From: Candidatus Omnitrophota bacterium
Lineage (GTDB): Bacteria; Ratteibacteria; UBA8468; B48-G9; DTJG01
Assembly: GCA_023485205.1 (NCBI GenBank)
Contig: JAMCZX010000017.1
Location: 1-64,000, forward strand
Length of the DNA stretch: 64,000 nt
Direction: 5' to 3'
The translations under genes were made by a program, and so were the position numbers. The notes under the pieces are model-generated. The model was not told the DNA's origin. It made no database searches and saw nothing but the letters and a program-made list of their open reading frames with translations. Below, in pieces: positions 45,911 through 54,008 of this stretch (position 1 is the first letter of the stretch; each line of letters begins with the position of its first letter).

Positions 45911-46164
45911 GGATTACGCACCTTTCCGGAAATACGCTGATTAATTTTAGATAAATCTTTTAACCAACGTTCTCCTTCTATCGGCTCAATTGTACGATAC
46001 AAATCGGCAAGAGCTTCAAGAGCAGTCATCTGCATAACTTCCGGCAAAATACGAGCAACCGGTCTATTATTCCGAATAATAGTAACCTCTTCTAAAGTAT
46101 TTTCTATTCCATCAAGTACATGCCTGAAATTACGAACAACTTCTGTAGCTGTCATCTCTTTCAT
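45901..46164 (-). CDS. Phd/YefM-type antitoxin
   Basis: An antitoxin of 87 residues. TATEVVRNFRHVLDGIE and VTIIRNNRPVARILP form the Phd/YefM DNA-binding dimer fold; the C-terminal helix (EGERWLKDLSKINQRI) would wrap the toxin. GGGAGGT lies upstream of the ATG. The promoter immediately upstream carries a short palindrome suited to autorepression. Confidence 0.85.
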   Translation of the reverse strand: MKEMTATEVVRNFRHVLDGIENTLEEVTIIRNNRPVARILPEVMQMTALEALADLYRTIEPIEGERWLKDLSKINQRISGKVRNPWR

Positions 46165-46207
46165 ATTGTACCTCCCAAAATAGTAAATATTATTTATGTC
46201 GTATTGT

Positions 46208-46235
46208 ATTTTACATATTCTATGTATTTTGTCAA
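46208..46235 (-). promoter_or_regulatory. Promoter and operator of the vapBC-like pair
   Basis: Minus strand TTGACA (46230-46235) and TAAAAT (46208-46213) with 16 bp between. A palindrome TACATA-TTC-TATGTA (46212-46226) covers the spacer and -10, placed for repression by the antitoxin. The remaining 46236-46425 shows no gene. Confidence 0.65.
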
Positions 46236-46425
46236 AATTTACACATAGAACGGAATGGATATCCGAGCCATATTATTTTGATGATAAATTAGAAAATTTT
46301 GACGTTAGGTTGAAATCCTTATGGTTGATAGAATATTTTTGCAAGTTGTTTTTGAAGTAAAGCCATAAACATTTTAGCGCATTTTGAAGATAAAGTTTCA
46401 TATCATCAATAAATTTGTAATAATT

Positions 46426-46962
46426 CTATTGTTCAAGTAAAGTAAGTGTTTTTGAATAATTAGCAAGAAGATTTAAAATTTCTTGTTCTTGCCCAGCAAG
46501 CAATTCATGTTTAGTTTTTTCTTGTAAAAAAGAAATTGCGCCTTGTAATTCTTTTAATTGATTTTGTACCTGCAAAAGTCTTTTTTCATTAATAGTATAT
46601 CCTTTAACTAAATGATTTTTTAAGGTTTGGGTAGCCCAAATACGAAATTGAGTGGCTCGTTTGGAATTAACCCGATAGCCAACAGAAATAATTGCATCTA
46701 AATTATAGAGATTCATTTTACGGACTTTGCCATCGGCGGCAATCTGTTCCAAAATGGAACAGGTTGAATTCTTATCTAATTCACCAGTTTTATAAATATT
46801 ATTGATATGTTTCACTATTGCAGGCCTATTAACATCAAAAAGATGAGCAATTAAATGTGCATCCAACCAAACTGTATCTTTATCCAATTTCACCTGGATT
46901 TCCGGTCCATATAGAGATTTATAAATAATTATCTCACCTTTTTTAAATTCTTGTTTTTTCAT
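46426..46962 (-). CDS. RhuM-family protein, short form
   Basis: A RhuM-like (virulence protein RhuM) N-terminal domain, 178 residues. KGEIIIYKSLYGPEIQVKLD, TVWLDAHLIAHLFDVNR, HINNIYKTGELDKNSTCS and MNLYNLDAIISVGYRVNSKR are diagnostic, followed by a coiled-coil. Full RhuM proteins are usually near 300 residues, so the C-terminal half is missing; the frame ends after LTLLEQ and nothing similar continues downstream. Start: ATG 46962 (MKKQEF) rather than the upstream GTG that lies inside a repeat element. No ribosome site is evident. Function unknown; often linked to mobile or toxin loci. Confidence 0.75.
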   Translation of the reverse strand: MKKQEFKKGEIIIYKSLYGPEIQVKLDKDTVWLDAHLIAHLFDVNRPAIVKHINNIYKTGELDKNSTCSILEQIAADGKVRKMNLYNLDAIISVGYRVNSKRATQFRIWATQTLKNHLVKGYTINEKRLLQVQNQLKELQGAISFLQEKTKHELLAGQEQEILNLLANYSKTLTLLEQ

Positions 46963-46971
46963 AGAATTGTT

Positions 46972-47023
46972 GTAAATATTCACTAAATGGCGTTGACTGA
47001 GTATTTACCTCCAAACTTATATA
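46972..47023. repeat. Intergenic repeat element (copy 8)
   Basis: GTAAATATTCA (46972-46982) pairs with TGAGTATTTAC (46998-47008) at 10 of 11 positions around GGCGTTGAC, showing that the M2 module is itself a hairpin; CCAAACTTAT, part of M1, follows. It lies between phoU and the RhuM gene. Confidence 0.65.
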
Positions 47024-47035
47024 CCACTAAACGAT

Positions 47036-47689
47036 TCACTCTTCTATGTTGTGTTTAATAACTCTTCCTTCTGCCATGAATATTACATCCTCACATATAT
47101 TTGTCGTAAGGTCGGCTATTCGTTCAAGATTATTTGATACCCTGATAAGATACAAGGCAGGCTGAATTACAGAAGAATCTGATATCATAAACGTTATAAG
47201 CTCTCTGTAAACCTGCTCATGCAAACTATCTACAATATCATCTCTTTCACATACGTTTCTTGCAAGTTTCGCATCTTCATTGATAAAAGACTCTATGCTG
47301 TCTTTTAACATTTTAGTTGCCTCATCTGCCATCCTTGGTATGTCAATAAGAGGCTTGATAGGAGGCTTGTCAATAAGAAAAATGGCACTTTCTGATATGT
47401 TTACGGCATGGTCTCCCATCCTTTCAAGGTCATTGTTCATCTTTAGAGACATAAGAATCGTTCTTAAATCTTTTGCTTTTGGTTCAAACTGCGCAATAAT
47501 AGTCGTGCATAACTCATCAATGTCAATTTCCCACCTGTTCGCTCTCGGCTCATCAACCTGTATAACTTCGTTTAATAAATTTCTTTCCCTTTTAAGTAAC
47601 CCCTCTATGCTTTTCTGTATCATTTTTTCTATAAGATTGGCATATTCAATTATTTCTTTCTTTAGATTGATTTCTTTATCTTCAAACAT
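47036..47689 (-). CDS. phoU: Phosphate transport system regulator PhoU
   Basis: A cytoplasmic helical-bundle protein of 217 residues with two PhoU repeats. MNNDLERMGDHAVNISESAIF and VSNNLERIADLTTNICEDVIFM are the twin metal-binding motifs (E/D-x-x-x-D) that bind Fe or Mn clusters. It links the Pst transporter to the phosphate two-component system. Start: ATG 47689 with AAAGGAG upstream; the longer frame runs into the MITE and is an artefact. Confidence 0.95.
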   Translation of the reverse strand: MFEDKEINLKKEIIEYANLIEKMIQKSIEGLLKRERNLLNEVIQVDEPRANRWEIDIDELCTTIIAQFEPKAKDLRTILMSLKMNNDLERMGDHAVNISESAIFLIDKPPIKPLIDIPRMADEATKMLKDSIESFINEDAKLARNVCERDDIVDSLHEQVYRELITFMISDSSVIQPALYLIRVSNNLERIADLTTNICEDVIFMAEGRVIKHNIEE

Positions 47690-47711
47690 TTTTTCTCCTT
47701 TCCTAGCCAAA

Positions 47712-47962
47712 GGTTCTGTCAAAAATGAAATAAATATACCTGTCCGCTCAGGTGCTCCGTCACAGACAAAACTACAAAGAAATCGTGCCAAAAACAACTC
47801 ACTCCTGTCCGCATACTACTGCGGCCAGCGAGTTCAAACATGTTTTTGCAAAGAGACTAAAGTCTGATTGCACGAACGCTGACGCTTTTCTTCTTGTTTT
47901 GTTCCTGTGACTGTGCAATTCGCTATCAGGTATATTTGTTTCATTTCTTATTTGACAGAACC
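47712..47962. mobile_element. MITE: 251-bp fold-back element with terminal repeats and 8-bp target duplication
   Basis: The ends are inverted repeats: GGTTCTGTCAAAAATGAAAT at the left and, read inwards on the other strand, GGTTCTGTCAAATAAGAAAT at the right; pairing continues to ATATACCTG and then GTCACAG further in. The element is flanked by perfect direct repeats TAGCCAAA (47704-47711 and 47963-47970). It has no transposase frame. Removing it and one repeat restores TTTGGCTAGGAAAGGAG, that is, the pstB stop 15 nt before the phoU ATG. The terminal GGTTCTGT and 8-bp duplication resemble IS6-type ends, though IS1595-like ends are also possible. Confidence 0.85.
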
Positions 47963-48720
47963 TAGCCAAATTTCCCTGTAAGATATTCCTCTGTTCTTTT
48001 ATCTTTTGGAACTGTAAACATTTTTTCTGTAGTATCATACTCAACCATTTCTCCAAGATACAGAAATGCAGTCCAGTCAGAAATACGCGCAGCCTGGGCA
48101 GTATTATGCGTGACAATAACAATGGTAATGTTTTTTTTAAGTTCCACTATCAGGGATTCTATTGCTGACGTGGATTTCGGGTCTAATGCAGACGTTGGTT
48201 CATCAAGAAGTATTATATCCGGATTCATTGCAAGCGCCCTTGCTATACATAGCCGCTGCTGCTGCCCTCCTGATAAGAACGTTCCCCTTCTATAAATATT
48301 TTTTTTTACCTCCTCCCATAGTTCCGCTTTTTTTAAAGAATCTTCCACAATTTTATCTTTTTCACTTTTTTTAAGTTTTATACCATTAAGAGTAAAACCG
48401 GATATAACATTCTCATATATACTCATTGTAGGAAAAGGATTTGGTTTCTGGAATACCATCCCGATTTTTCTTCTAATTACAATCGGATTGGCGGAATAGA
48501 TATCCTGCTGGTGAAGAAAAATCCTGCCGGAAACTTTTGTATTATTGGCAAGTTCATGCATCCTGTTGATACATCTTATCAACGTTGTTTTTCCACATCC
48601 TGACGGACCCATAATTGCCGTAACTTCATTGGGTAATATTGAAAGATTTATATTTTTTAAAATCTCGGTTTCCCCAAAATATGCATAAAAATTCTCAATT
48701 CTTAAAATTGGACTTTCCAT
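47962..48720 (-). CDS. pstB: Phosphate ABC transporter ATPase PstB
   Basis: Powers phosphate import. The 252 residues include Walker A GPSGCGKTT, the Q-loop VFQKPNPFPTMSIYENV, the signature LSGGQQQRLCIARAL and Walker B ILLDEPTSALDP with a downstream THNTAQAARISD switch His. The first base of the MITE supplies the last G of its TAG stop, so the coding sequence is intact despite the insertion. It overlaps pstA by 19 bp. Confidence 0.97.
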   Translation of the reverse strand: MESPILRIENFYAYFGETEILKNINLSILPNEVTAIMGPSGCGKTTLIRCINRMHELANNTKVSGRIFLHQQDIYSANPIVIRRKIGMVFQKPNPFPTMSIYENVISGFTLNGIKLKKSEKDKIVEDSLKKAELWEEVKKNIYRRGTFLSGGQQQRLCIARALAMNPDIILLDEPTSALDPKSTSAIESLIVELKKNITIVIVTHNTAQAARISDWTAFLYLGEMVEYDTTEKMFTVPKDKRTEEYLTGKFG

Positions 48721-49544
48721 TTTTTTATCACGACCTTTGCTACAATGTTTAAAATCAAAATCAGTACTATAAGAACCAGTGCAGCACCCCAGGCTATTTT
48801 ATGCCAGTCATTGTAAGGGCTCATTACGTAATTAAAAATCAGCAAAGGCAGGGAATTTACCGGTTTTAAAACATTAAGATTCATAAAAGGATTGCCAAAA
48901 GCAGTAAAAAGCAGCGGGGCCGTTTCCCCTGCAACCCTTGCCACGCCAAGAAGGATACCTGTAACAATCCCGCTTATTCCTGCCGGAAGAATAACCTTCA
49001 GAATTGTCCTGTAGTAAGGAACACCCAGTGCCAGAGATGCCTCCTTCAAATGGTCAGGAACAAGATTTAACGTTTCTTCCGTAGATTTTATTATAACAGG
49101 AAGCATCATAATTGCAAGTGCCACCCCACCAGAGAGTGCAGAAAATCCGCCCATTGATTTTACCACCCATATATAAGCAATTATTCCTATGACAATTGAA
49201 GGAATACCCTGAAGTATATCAGTGCTTATTCTTACTATTTCAGCCAGTCTGCTTTTTCTGTTTTCTGATAAAAAAACACCCGATATAATACCCACAGGTA
49301 TTGAGATTACAGAAGCAATAATAACAATCATAAACGTCCCCACAATGGCATTTGATATTCCACCACCCTTTTCACCAACAGGTTTTGGCAGATGTGTAAA
49401 AAACCCCGGGGTTATGGATGAAATCCCGTTTTTTAAAATATAACCAAGTATAAATACAAGCGGGATAACAGAAATAAAAGAAAGGCCAATTATAATATAC
49501 CTGAATATTTTATCCTTAAGAGTTCTCTTTAATGTATTATCCAT
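48702..49544 (-). CDS. pstA: Phosphate ABC transporter permease PstA
   Basis: An inner-membrane permease of 280 residues with six hydrophobic segments. GGISNAIVGTFMIVIIASV and the coupling-helix motif EASLALGVPYYRTILKVILPAGISGI (in part) match PstA. It pairs with PstC and PstB. Confidence 0.94.
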   Translation of the reverse strand: MDNTLKRTLKDKIFRYIIIGLSFISVIPLVFILGYILKNGISSITPGFFTHLPKPVGEKGGGISNAIVGTFMIVIIASVISIPVGIISGVFLSENRKSRLAEIVRISTDILQGIPSIVIGIIAYIWVVKSMGGFSALSGGVALAIMMLPVIIKSTEETLNLVPDHLKEASLALGVPYYRTILKVILPAGISGIVTGILLGVARVAGETAPLLFTAFGNPFMNLNVLKPVNSLPLLIFNYVMSPYNDWHKIAWGAALVLIVLILILNIVAKVVIKKWKVQF

Positions 49545-49547
49545 TTC

Positions 49548-50495
49548 TTATGTTTCCACCATCAGTTTTTTGATTATAATTCTTCCTATGATATTAATGA
49601 TGCCTGTAATGATAAAAAGGACCACGCCTATTTCAATTAAACTTGATAGATAAAGTGTGCCTGTTGCCTCTGTAAACTCATTTGCTATAACACTCGCCAT
49701 TGTATTTGCCGGGCTGAAAATACTATGTGGTAAAAAATCAGCATTGCCAATTATCATTGTGACAGCCATTGTTTCCCCTAATGCCCTTCCAAGAGCAAGC
49801 AGGATTCCGGCGAAAATACCACTTTTGGCATAAGGTATTACTGCGCTTCTTACCACTTCATACCTTGTCCCGCCTAAAGAATAAGCCGCCTCTTTGATAT
49901 CTGCCGGGACCATATTAATTACTTCTCTTCCAATGGAAGCGGAAAACGGAATAATCATAACTGAAAGTATAAGAGACGCCGTAAAAATCCCTACACCATA
50001 TGGCAACACTCCAATCTTTATTTCAAAAATTCTCATAACAGGAACAAGAACAAACAAACCAAAAAATCCATAAACAACCGACGGAATACCGGCAAGAAGT
50101 TCAATCATACTTTTTAAAAGATTTGACAAAAATCCTTCTTTATAAAATTCACCCGTAAAAATTGAAATGGCAATAGAAAACGGGACTGTTATGATTATTG
50201 CAATAAATGAGGTAAGTAACGTCCCGGCAATGAAAGGTAAAGCCCCAAACTGTTCAGCAGGAGGAGACCATGACTTTGTAACAAAAAAATTGAAGCCAAA
50301 TGCCCTGATTGATGGAAGAGAATTTAAAACAAGGGAGATACCTATTGCAAGAAAAAGTATTAAAACACCCAACCCGGATAAAAAAAGAAATCTTTTAAAA
50401 ACCACATCTCCATGTTGTACTTTTGGGATACTTAGACTATCATTTCTATAGTTTTTTAAATTTTCTGCGGTATTACCGGCATTCCCGTTATTCAT
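49548..50495 (-). CDS. pstC: Phosphate ABC transporter permease PstC
   Basis: The second permease, 315 residues with six hydrophobic segments after a hydrophilic N-terminal tail of about 30 residues. LPFIAGTLLTSFIAIIITV, LLAGIPSVVYGFFGLFVL and EAAYSLGGTRYEVVRSAVIP are PstC-typical. It starts after a terminator-like hairpin that follows pstS, so it may be expressed less than pstS. Confidence 0.94.
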   Translation of the reverse strand: MNNGNAGNTAENLKNYRNDSLSIPKVQHGDVVFKRFLFLSGLGVLILFLAIGISLVLNSLPSIRAFGFNFFVTKSWSPPAEQFGALPFIAGTLLTSFIAIIITVPFSIAISIFTGEFYKEGFLSNLLKSMIELLAGIPSVVYGFFGLFVLVPVMRIFEIKIGVLPYGVGIFTASLILSVMIIPFSASIGREVINMVPADIKEAAYSLGGTRYEVVRSAVIPYAKSGIFAGILLALGRALGETMAVTMIIGNADFLPHSIFSPANTMASVIANEFTEATGTLYLSSLIEIGVVLFIITGIINIIGRIIIKKLMVET

Positions 50496-50519
50496 ATTTT
50501 ATTTCCCCGAGAAAAATGC

Positions 50520-50588
50520 AAAAAGAGACAGGCATCATGGATATTATAACAGATTTGATGAATTTTTTCCCATAGCCTGTCTCTTTTT
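50520..50588 (-). terminator. Long-stem hairpin between pstS and pstC (attenuator)
   Basis: AAAAAGAGACAGGC (50520-50533) and GCCTGTCTCTTTTT (50575-50588) pair perfectly over 14 bp with a 41-nt loop. On the minus strand the stem ends in TTTTT, as in a rho-independent terminator. Lying inside the operon, it would raise PstS over the permeases. Confidence 0.65.
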
Positions 50589-50589
50589 A

Positions 50590-50651
50590 AAATTCTGACA
50601 CAAGAAAAAAGGAACAGGATAAGTTTGGGTTTTCTTTCCGAAACCTATCTC
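50590..50651. repeat. Intergenic repeat element (copy 9)
   Basis: AAATTCTGACACAAGAA (from 50590) matches the outer arm of copies 2 and 3, and GATAAGTTTGGGTTTTC (50618-50634) the M1 arm, partly paired with GAAACCTATC (50639-50648). It lies directly after the pstS stop. Confidence 0.65.
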
Positions 50652-51737
50652 CTACTTTGACAAAAGTGGTGCACCGTTATAATTTATTGACCTGATAATC
50701 GCCTCATCGTTCTTGACTGCGGCGCTGGAAAGAGAAGCATAGTAAAGAGGTTTTGTATATTTCTGCCCCTGATGAATAATCCACCATAAAAGATTTACGA
50801 GTTCCTTTGCCTCTTCTTTACTTCTGCCTGCATAGTCCTGGTTTTTATATACCAAAATCCATGTAAACCCACTGATGGGATAGCCACTTTTTTCCGATGT
50901 GTCGGTTATGGAAACTCTCATATCAGCAGGAAGATTGACATTCCCTGCAACACTTGTAGAATCAAGAGTTGCTTCTACATATTTTCCCATTTTATTCCGG
51001 ATTAAAGCATAAGGGATATTATTCTGTAAAGCATAGATAAGCTCCACATATCCTATGCTTCCAGGTGTTTCCTGAACAATGCCTGAAACCCCGGGGCTCC
51101 CTTTTCCGGCAAGACTCCCCTGTGGCCATGTCAAAGATATTCCATATCCAATCTTTTTTCTCCATTCTTTGCTTACCTTGCTTAGATAATTACTGAAAAT
51201 GAATGTCGTTCCACTGCCATCCGCCCTATGGACACCGATTATATTCATATCTGGTAATTTTACACCCGGGTTGATTTTTTGTATCCTGGGGTCATTCCAT
51301 TTTTTGATATTACCAAGAAATATATCAGCAAGGGCACCAGGAGTAAATCTGAGTTTGGGACTTCCGGGCAGGTTATACATGATAACAACCGAGCCCATAC
51401 AGGTAGCGATATGAACAACAGGTGCACCCATTTCAGATAATTGTTTGTCTGACAGGAAAGCATCTGAAGCACCAAAATCCACAACATGATTTTTGAGCTG
51501 TCTTATTCCACCACCTGAGCCAATTGCCTGGTAATTAATTTTTATCCCATGTTTTTTGTAATAAACATCAAAAATCTTGGAATAAAGCGGATAGCCAAAA
51601 GTTGACCCTGCACCAAGAAGTGTTTTTGTCTGTCCCATGGAGGCTTTTTCCGAAGAGGATCTGCTCTTTTTTGAGATAAAAACACCCAGAGTCACCAATA
51701 TTATGATTACCACTAATACAGTTAAAAATTTTTTCAT
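50652..51737 (-). CDS. pstS: Phosphate-binding protein PstS
   Basis: The periplasmic phosphate receptor, 361 residues. An N-terminal hydrophobic segment (FLTVLVVIIILVTLGVFI) without a lipobox Cys suggests a signal anchor or cleaved signal. GAGSTFGYPLYSKIF, GSGGGIRQL, DFGASDAFLSD and GVHRADGSGTTFIF line the phosphate site. It is the first gene of pstSCAB-phoU, behind a Pho-box-like array. Confidence 0.94.
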   Translation of the reverse strand: MKKFLTVLVVIIILVTLGVFISKKSRSSSEKASMGQTKTLLGAGSTFGYPLYSKIFDVYYKKHGIKINYQAIGSGGGIRQLKNHVVDFGASDAFLSDKQLSEMGAPVVHIATCMGSVVIMYNLPGSPKLRFTPGALADIFLGNIKKWNDPRIQKINPGVKLPDMNIIGVHRADGSGTTFIFSNYLSKVSKEWRKKIGYGISLTWPQGSLAGKGSPGVSGIVQETPGSIGYVELIYALQNNIPYALIRNKMGKYVEATLDSTSVAGNVNLPADMRVSITDTSEKSGYPISGFTWILVYKNQDYAGRSKEEAKELVNLLWWIIHQGQKYTKPLYYASLSSAAVKNDEAIIRSINYNGAPLLSK

Positions 51738-51880
51738 GTTTTCTTTTCTCCTTTCAGGTTTTTATTTTTTTACTATTTTTTTACTATGTACCATTTTATT
51801 ATCCTGCACGCCTTTTAGCAAATTTTCTCACCCCCTCTCCTTGTAAATCCGTTAAATTTATTTTTGTTTTTTTAATTTTA

Positions 51881-51939
51881 CTTATATGATAAATGTAAAT
51901 GGTTAAAACAAAATTAAGAAATTGTTAATTTTGTGTTAA
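51881..51939 (-). promoter_or_regulatory. Pho-box-like array and -10 upstream of pstS
   Basis: Read on the minus strand towards pstS there are four 6-mers at exact 11-bp steps: TTAACA (51934-51939), TTAACA (51923-51928), TTAATT (51912-51917) and TTAACC (51901-51906). This matches the TTAACA direct repeats with about 11-bp period known for Bacillus PhoP sites. A TATAAG (51881-51886) follows 14 bp after the last unit. The leader to pstS would be about 140 nt and has no other feature. No phoB/phoR gene is in the window. Confidence 0.6.
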
Positions 51940-51964
51940 TTTTTTACCCGGCACATTATAAATT

Positions 51965-53188
51965 ATGAATAAAGACATAAAAAAATTATTGGCTGCAAGA
52001 GTTCTCAGAAGCCTGGGACAGGGTATATTAATAGTTAATTTTGCCCTGTATTTAAGAGCCCTGCATTATAGCGGCATATTGATTGGCATCTTATACGCTT
52101 TTACAAGCTTGTTCAGTGCTGGTGGAACGTTAGCCGTGGGATTATTAAGTGATAGATATAAAAGAAAACCATTTTTAATAGTGTATACTCTCCTCTTGTT
52201 TTTTTCAGCAGTCATACTGCTTTTCACGACAAATTATTATTTTTTATTAATCGCTTCTGCTTTTGGAAGCTTTGGATTAGGACAAATGGGTGGGGCAGGC
52301 ATGTTTGGCCCGGCAGAAATTGCATGGCTTGCAGAAAAGATCAAAGCACGTGAAAGGGGCCATATACTCAGCTTGAGAAATTCTTTAAGCGCTTTTGGAA
52401 TGGGGGTAGGCGCAATGCTCGCCATGTTACACCCGGCATTAGTACATATTTATCAGAATAACATCCTCTCTTACAGGCCATTTTTTCTTCTTATTGCCTT
52501 GATAACATTAATTACACTGCCTATCCTGATAACGACAAAAGAAGAATACAAATATAAACATGAAAAAATCATGGAAGAAGATAAAAAGATTACTGATGCC
52601 GATGAAATAAAAATCTATAAAAAAGAAAACCATAATTTAAAAAAATTGATTTTCTTAAATTCTATAAATGGTATTGCAATAGGATTAAAAGGGCCGCTGA
52701 TTGCTTATTGGTTCGCAGTGAGGTTTAACGTCGGGGCAGACCTGATTGCACCTGTTTTAGCTATAACATTCTTTTTAACAGGCATATTATCATTTTGGAC
52801 AGGACATCTTACAAAACATATGGGACTTATAAAATTAGCTACAATTTCAAGGGGTATAGGGGTTATTTTTCTTTTTCTTCTGCCAATTACACCTGTTTAT
52901 AATTTAGCTGCAATTATATTTATATTACACCAAATATTCAACATAAGTTCTGCAGGACCACGCCAAGCTGTTTCAATAAGTCTTGTCAGGGATAAAAGAC
53001 GTGGACTTGCAACAAGCTTAGATGCATTTTCCATGCAATTACCCCGTTCTATCGGGCCATATTTAGTCGGACTTTTGCTGGATGGAGGATATTTTGAACT
53101 TCCTTTTTTCCTGGCAGCAGGTCTGCAGGCTATTTATGTAATATATTACAGGAAGTTATTTAAAAAATATGATTTCCCTGATACCTGA
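51965..53188 (+). CDS. Major facilitator superfamily transporter
   Basis: A 12-helix MFS protein of 407 residues. GLLSDRYKRKPFLI between helices 2 and 3 is the MFS motif A, and a charged loop (EEDKKITDADEIKIYKKEN) separates the two six-helix halves. The substrate is unknown; drug or metabolite efflux is typical. The ATG has no ribosome site and lies just past TATAAA (51957-51962), so the start or the promoter assignment may be off. It is divergent from pstS and 25 bp from the Pho-like array. It precedes the mobilisation genes by 22 bp. Confidence 0.8.
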   Translation: MNKDIKKLLAARVLRSLGQGILIVNFALYLRALHYSGILIGILYAFTSLFSAGGTLAVGLLSDRYKRKPFLIVYTLLLFFSAVILLFTTNYYFLLIASAFGSFGLGQMGGAGMFGPAEIAWLAEKIKARERGHILSLRNSLSAFGMGVGAMLAMLHPALVHIYQNNILSYRPFFLLIALITLITLPILITTKEEYKYKHEKIMEEDKKITDADEIKIYKKENHNLKKLIFLNSINGIAIGLKGPLIAYWFAVRFNVGADLIAPVLAITFFLTGILSFWTGHLTKHMGLIKLATISRGIGVIFLFLLPITPVYNLAAIIFILHQIFNISSAGPRQAVSISLVRDKRRGLATSLDAFSMQLPRSIGPYLVGLLLDGGYFELPFFLAAGLQAIYVIYYRKLFKKYDFPDT

Positions 53189-53210
53189 AAATTAAAGGAG
53201 AATAATAAAA

Positions 53211-54008
53211 ATGGAGCAAAAAGGAATTGTATTTCAATCAGACGTTCATGAAAAAATCATTAAGCTTGTGGCGGAATACGGGTATATAACAAGCAGCGAG
53301 GTTAAACTTTTAATATCTTCAGATGAGAACCCTGTCCCGGACAAAACGTCATTAGAACAAAAAGCACAGAATATCCTGTATTATATGTCAAAAAGAAAAA
53401 TTATAGCCTCGTTTCAGACGCACCTGTCGCCTGCTTATGCATATACTCTTACCCCATCAACAAAAACCATCATTATACAATCCGGGCTGGTGGAATTTAT
53501 CCGGCCATTTATTATAAGCAGGTATAAGCCGATAACTTTTTATCATGATACAGCCATGCTCAAAATGCACATTATATTTGAAGAGATTTTAGGGGACATG
53601 CTAAAAAGACATCTCTCCTCGTACAGGCTGGCAAAGCAGCAAACAAAAAAAATATGCGATGCTGAAATTTATTATACAGGACATAATCCTGCAGATAACA
53701 AGCCCCTGAATAAGGTTGCTGCTATGGAAATAGAGCTTACCGCCAAATCAAAAAACTTACTCCTGAACACGGCAAAAGACTTATTGCTACAGGCAAAAAA
53801 CAAGTATAATTCAGTTATAATAATATACACATCCACCGGCATAAAACAAAACTGGCAAAATACACTTAAACAAATGGAATTTTTTTCCCCGCCCTATTTC
53901 TTTTTTATCCAATACCTTGACGTTATCCGGAATAAAAAAAATTGCAAAGCATATGACATAAATGATAATATCATCCCTCTTTTTAACCCTGAGGAGCAGA
54001 AATGTTAA
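53211..54008 (+). CDS. Replication-relaxation (Replic_Relax) family protein
   Basis: A 265-residue protein resembling the Replic_Relax family of plasmid and conjugative-element proteins. A winged-helix-like N-terminus (IIKLVAEYGYITSSEVKLL) leads to YYMSKRKIIASFQTHLSPAYAYTLT (in part), then a central AMEIELTAKSKNLLLNTAKDLL and VIIIYTSTGIKQNW, which resemble the degenerate nuclease-like core. AAAGGAG precedes the ATG. It overlaps the start of the coupling-ATPase gene by 7 bp, the pairing expected of a mobilisation module. The family call is moderate. Confidence 0.6.
   Translation: MEQKGIVFQSDVHEKIIKLVAEYGYITSSEVKLLISSDENPVPDKTSLEQKAQNILYYMSKRKIIASFQTHLSPAYAYTLTPSTKTIIIQSGLVEFIRPFIISRYKPITFYHDTAMLKMHIIFEEILGDMLKRHLSSYRLAKQQTKKICDAEIYYTGHNPADNKPLNKVAAMEIELTAKSKNLLLNTAKDLLLQAKNKYNSVIIIYTSTGIKQNWQNTLKQMEFFSPPYFFFIQYLDVIRNKKNCKAYDINDNIIPLFNPEEQKC

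Noticed and set aside
47690..47797. N-terminal extension of PhoU (start at 47797)
   Set aside because: The extra residues are encoded by MITE sequence and the true ATG at 47689 has a strong AAAGGAG site.
47280..47867. 195-residue plus-strand open frame opposite phoU and the MITE
   Set aside because: Antisense to phoU and running into a mobile element; no supporting signals.
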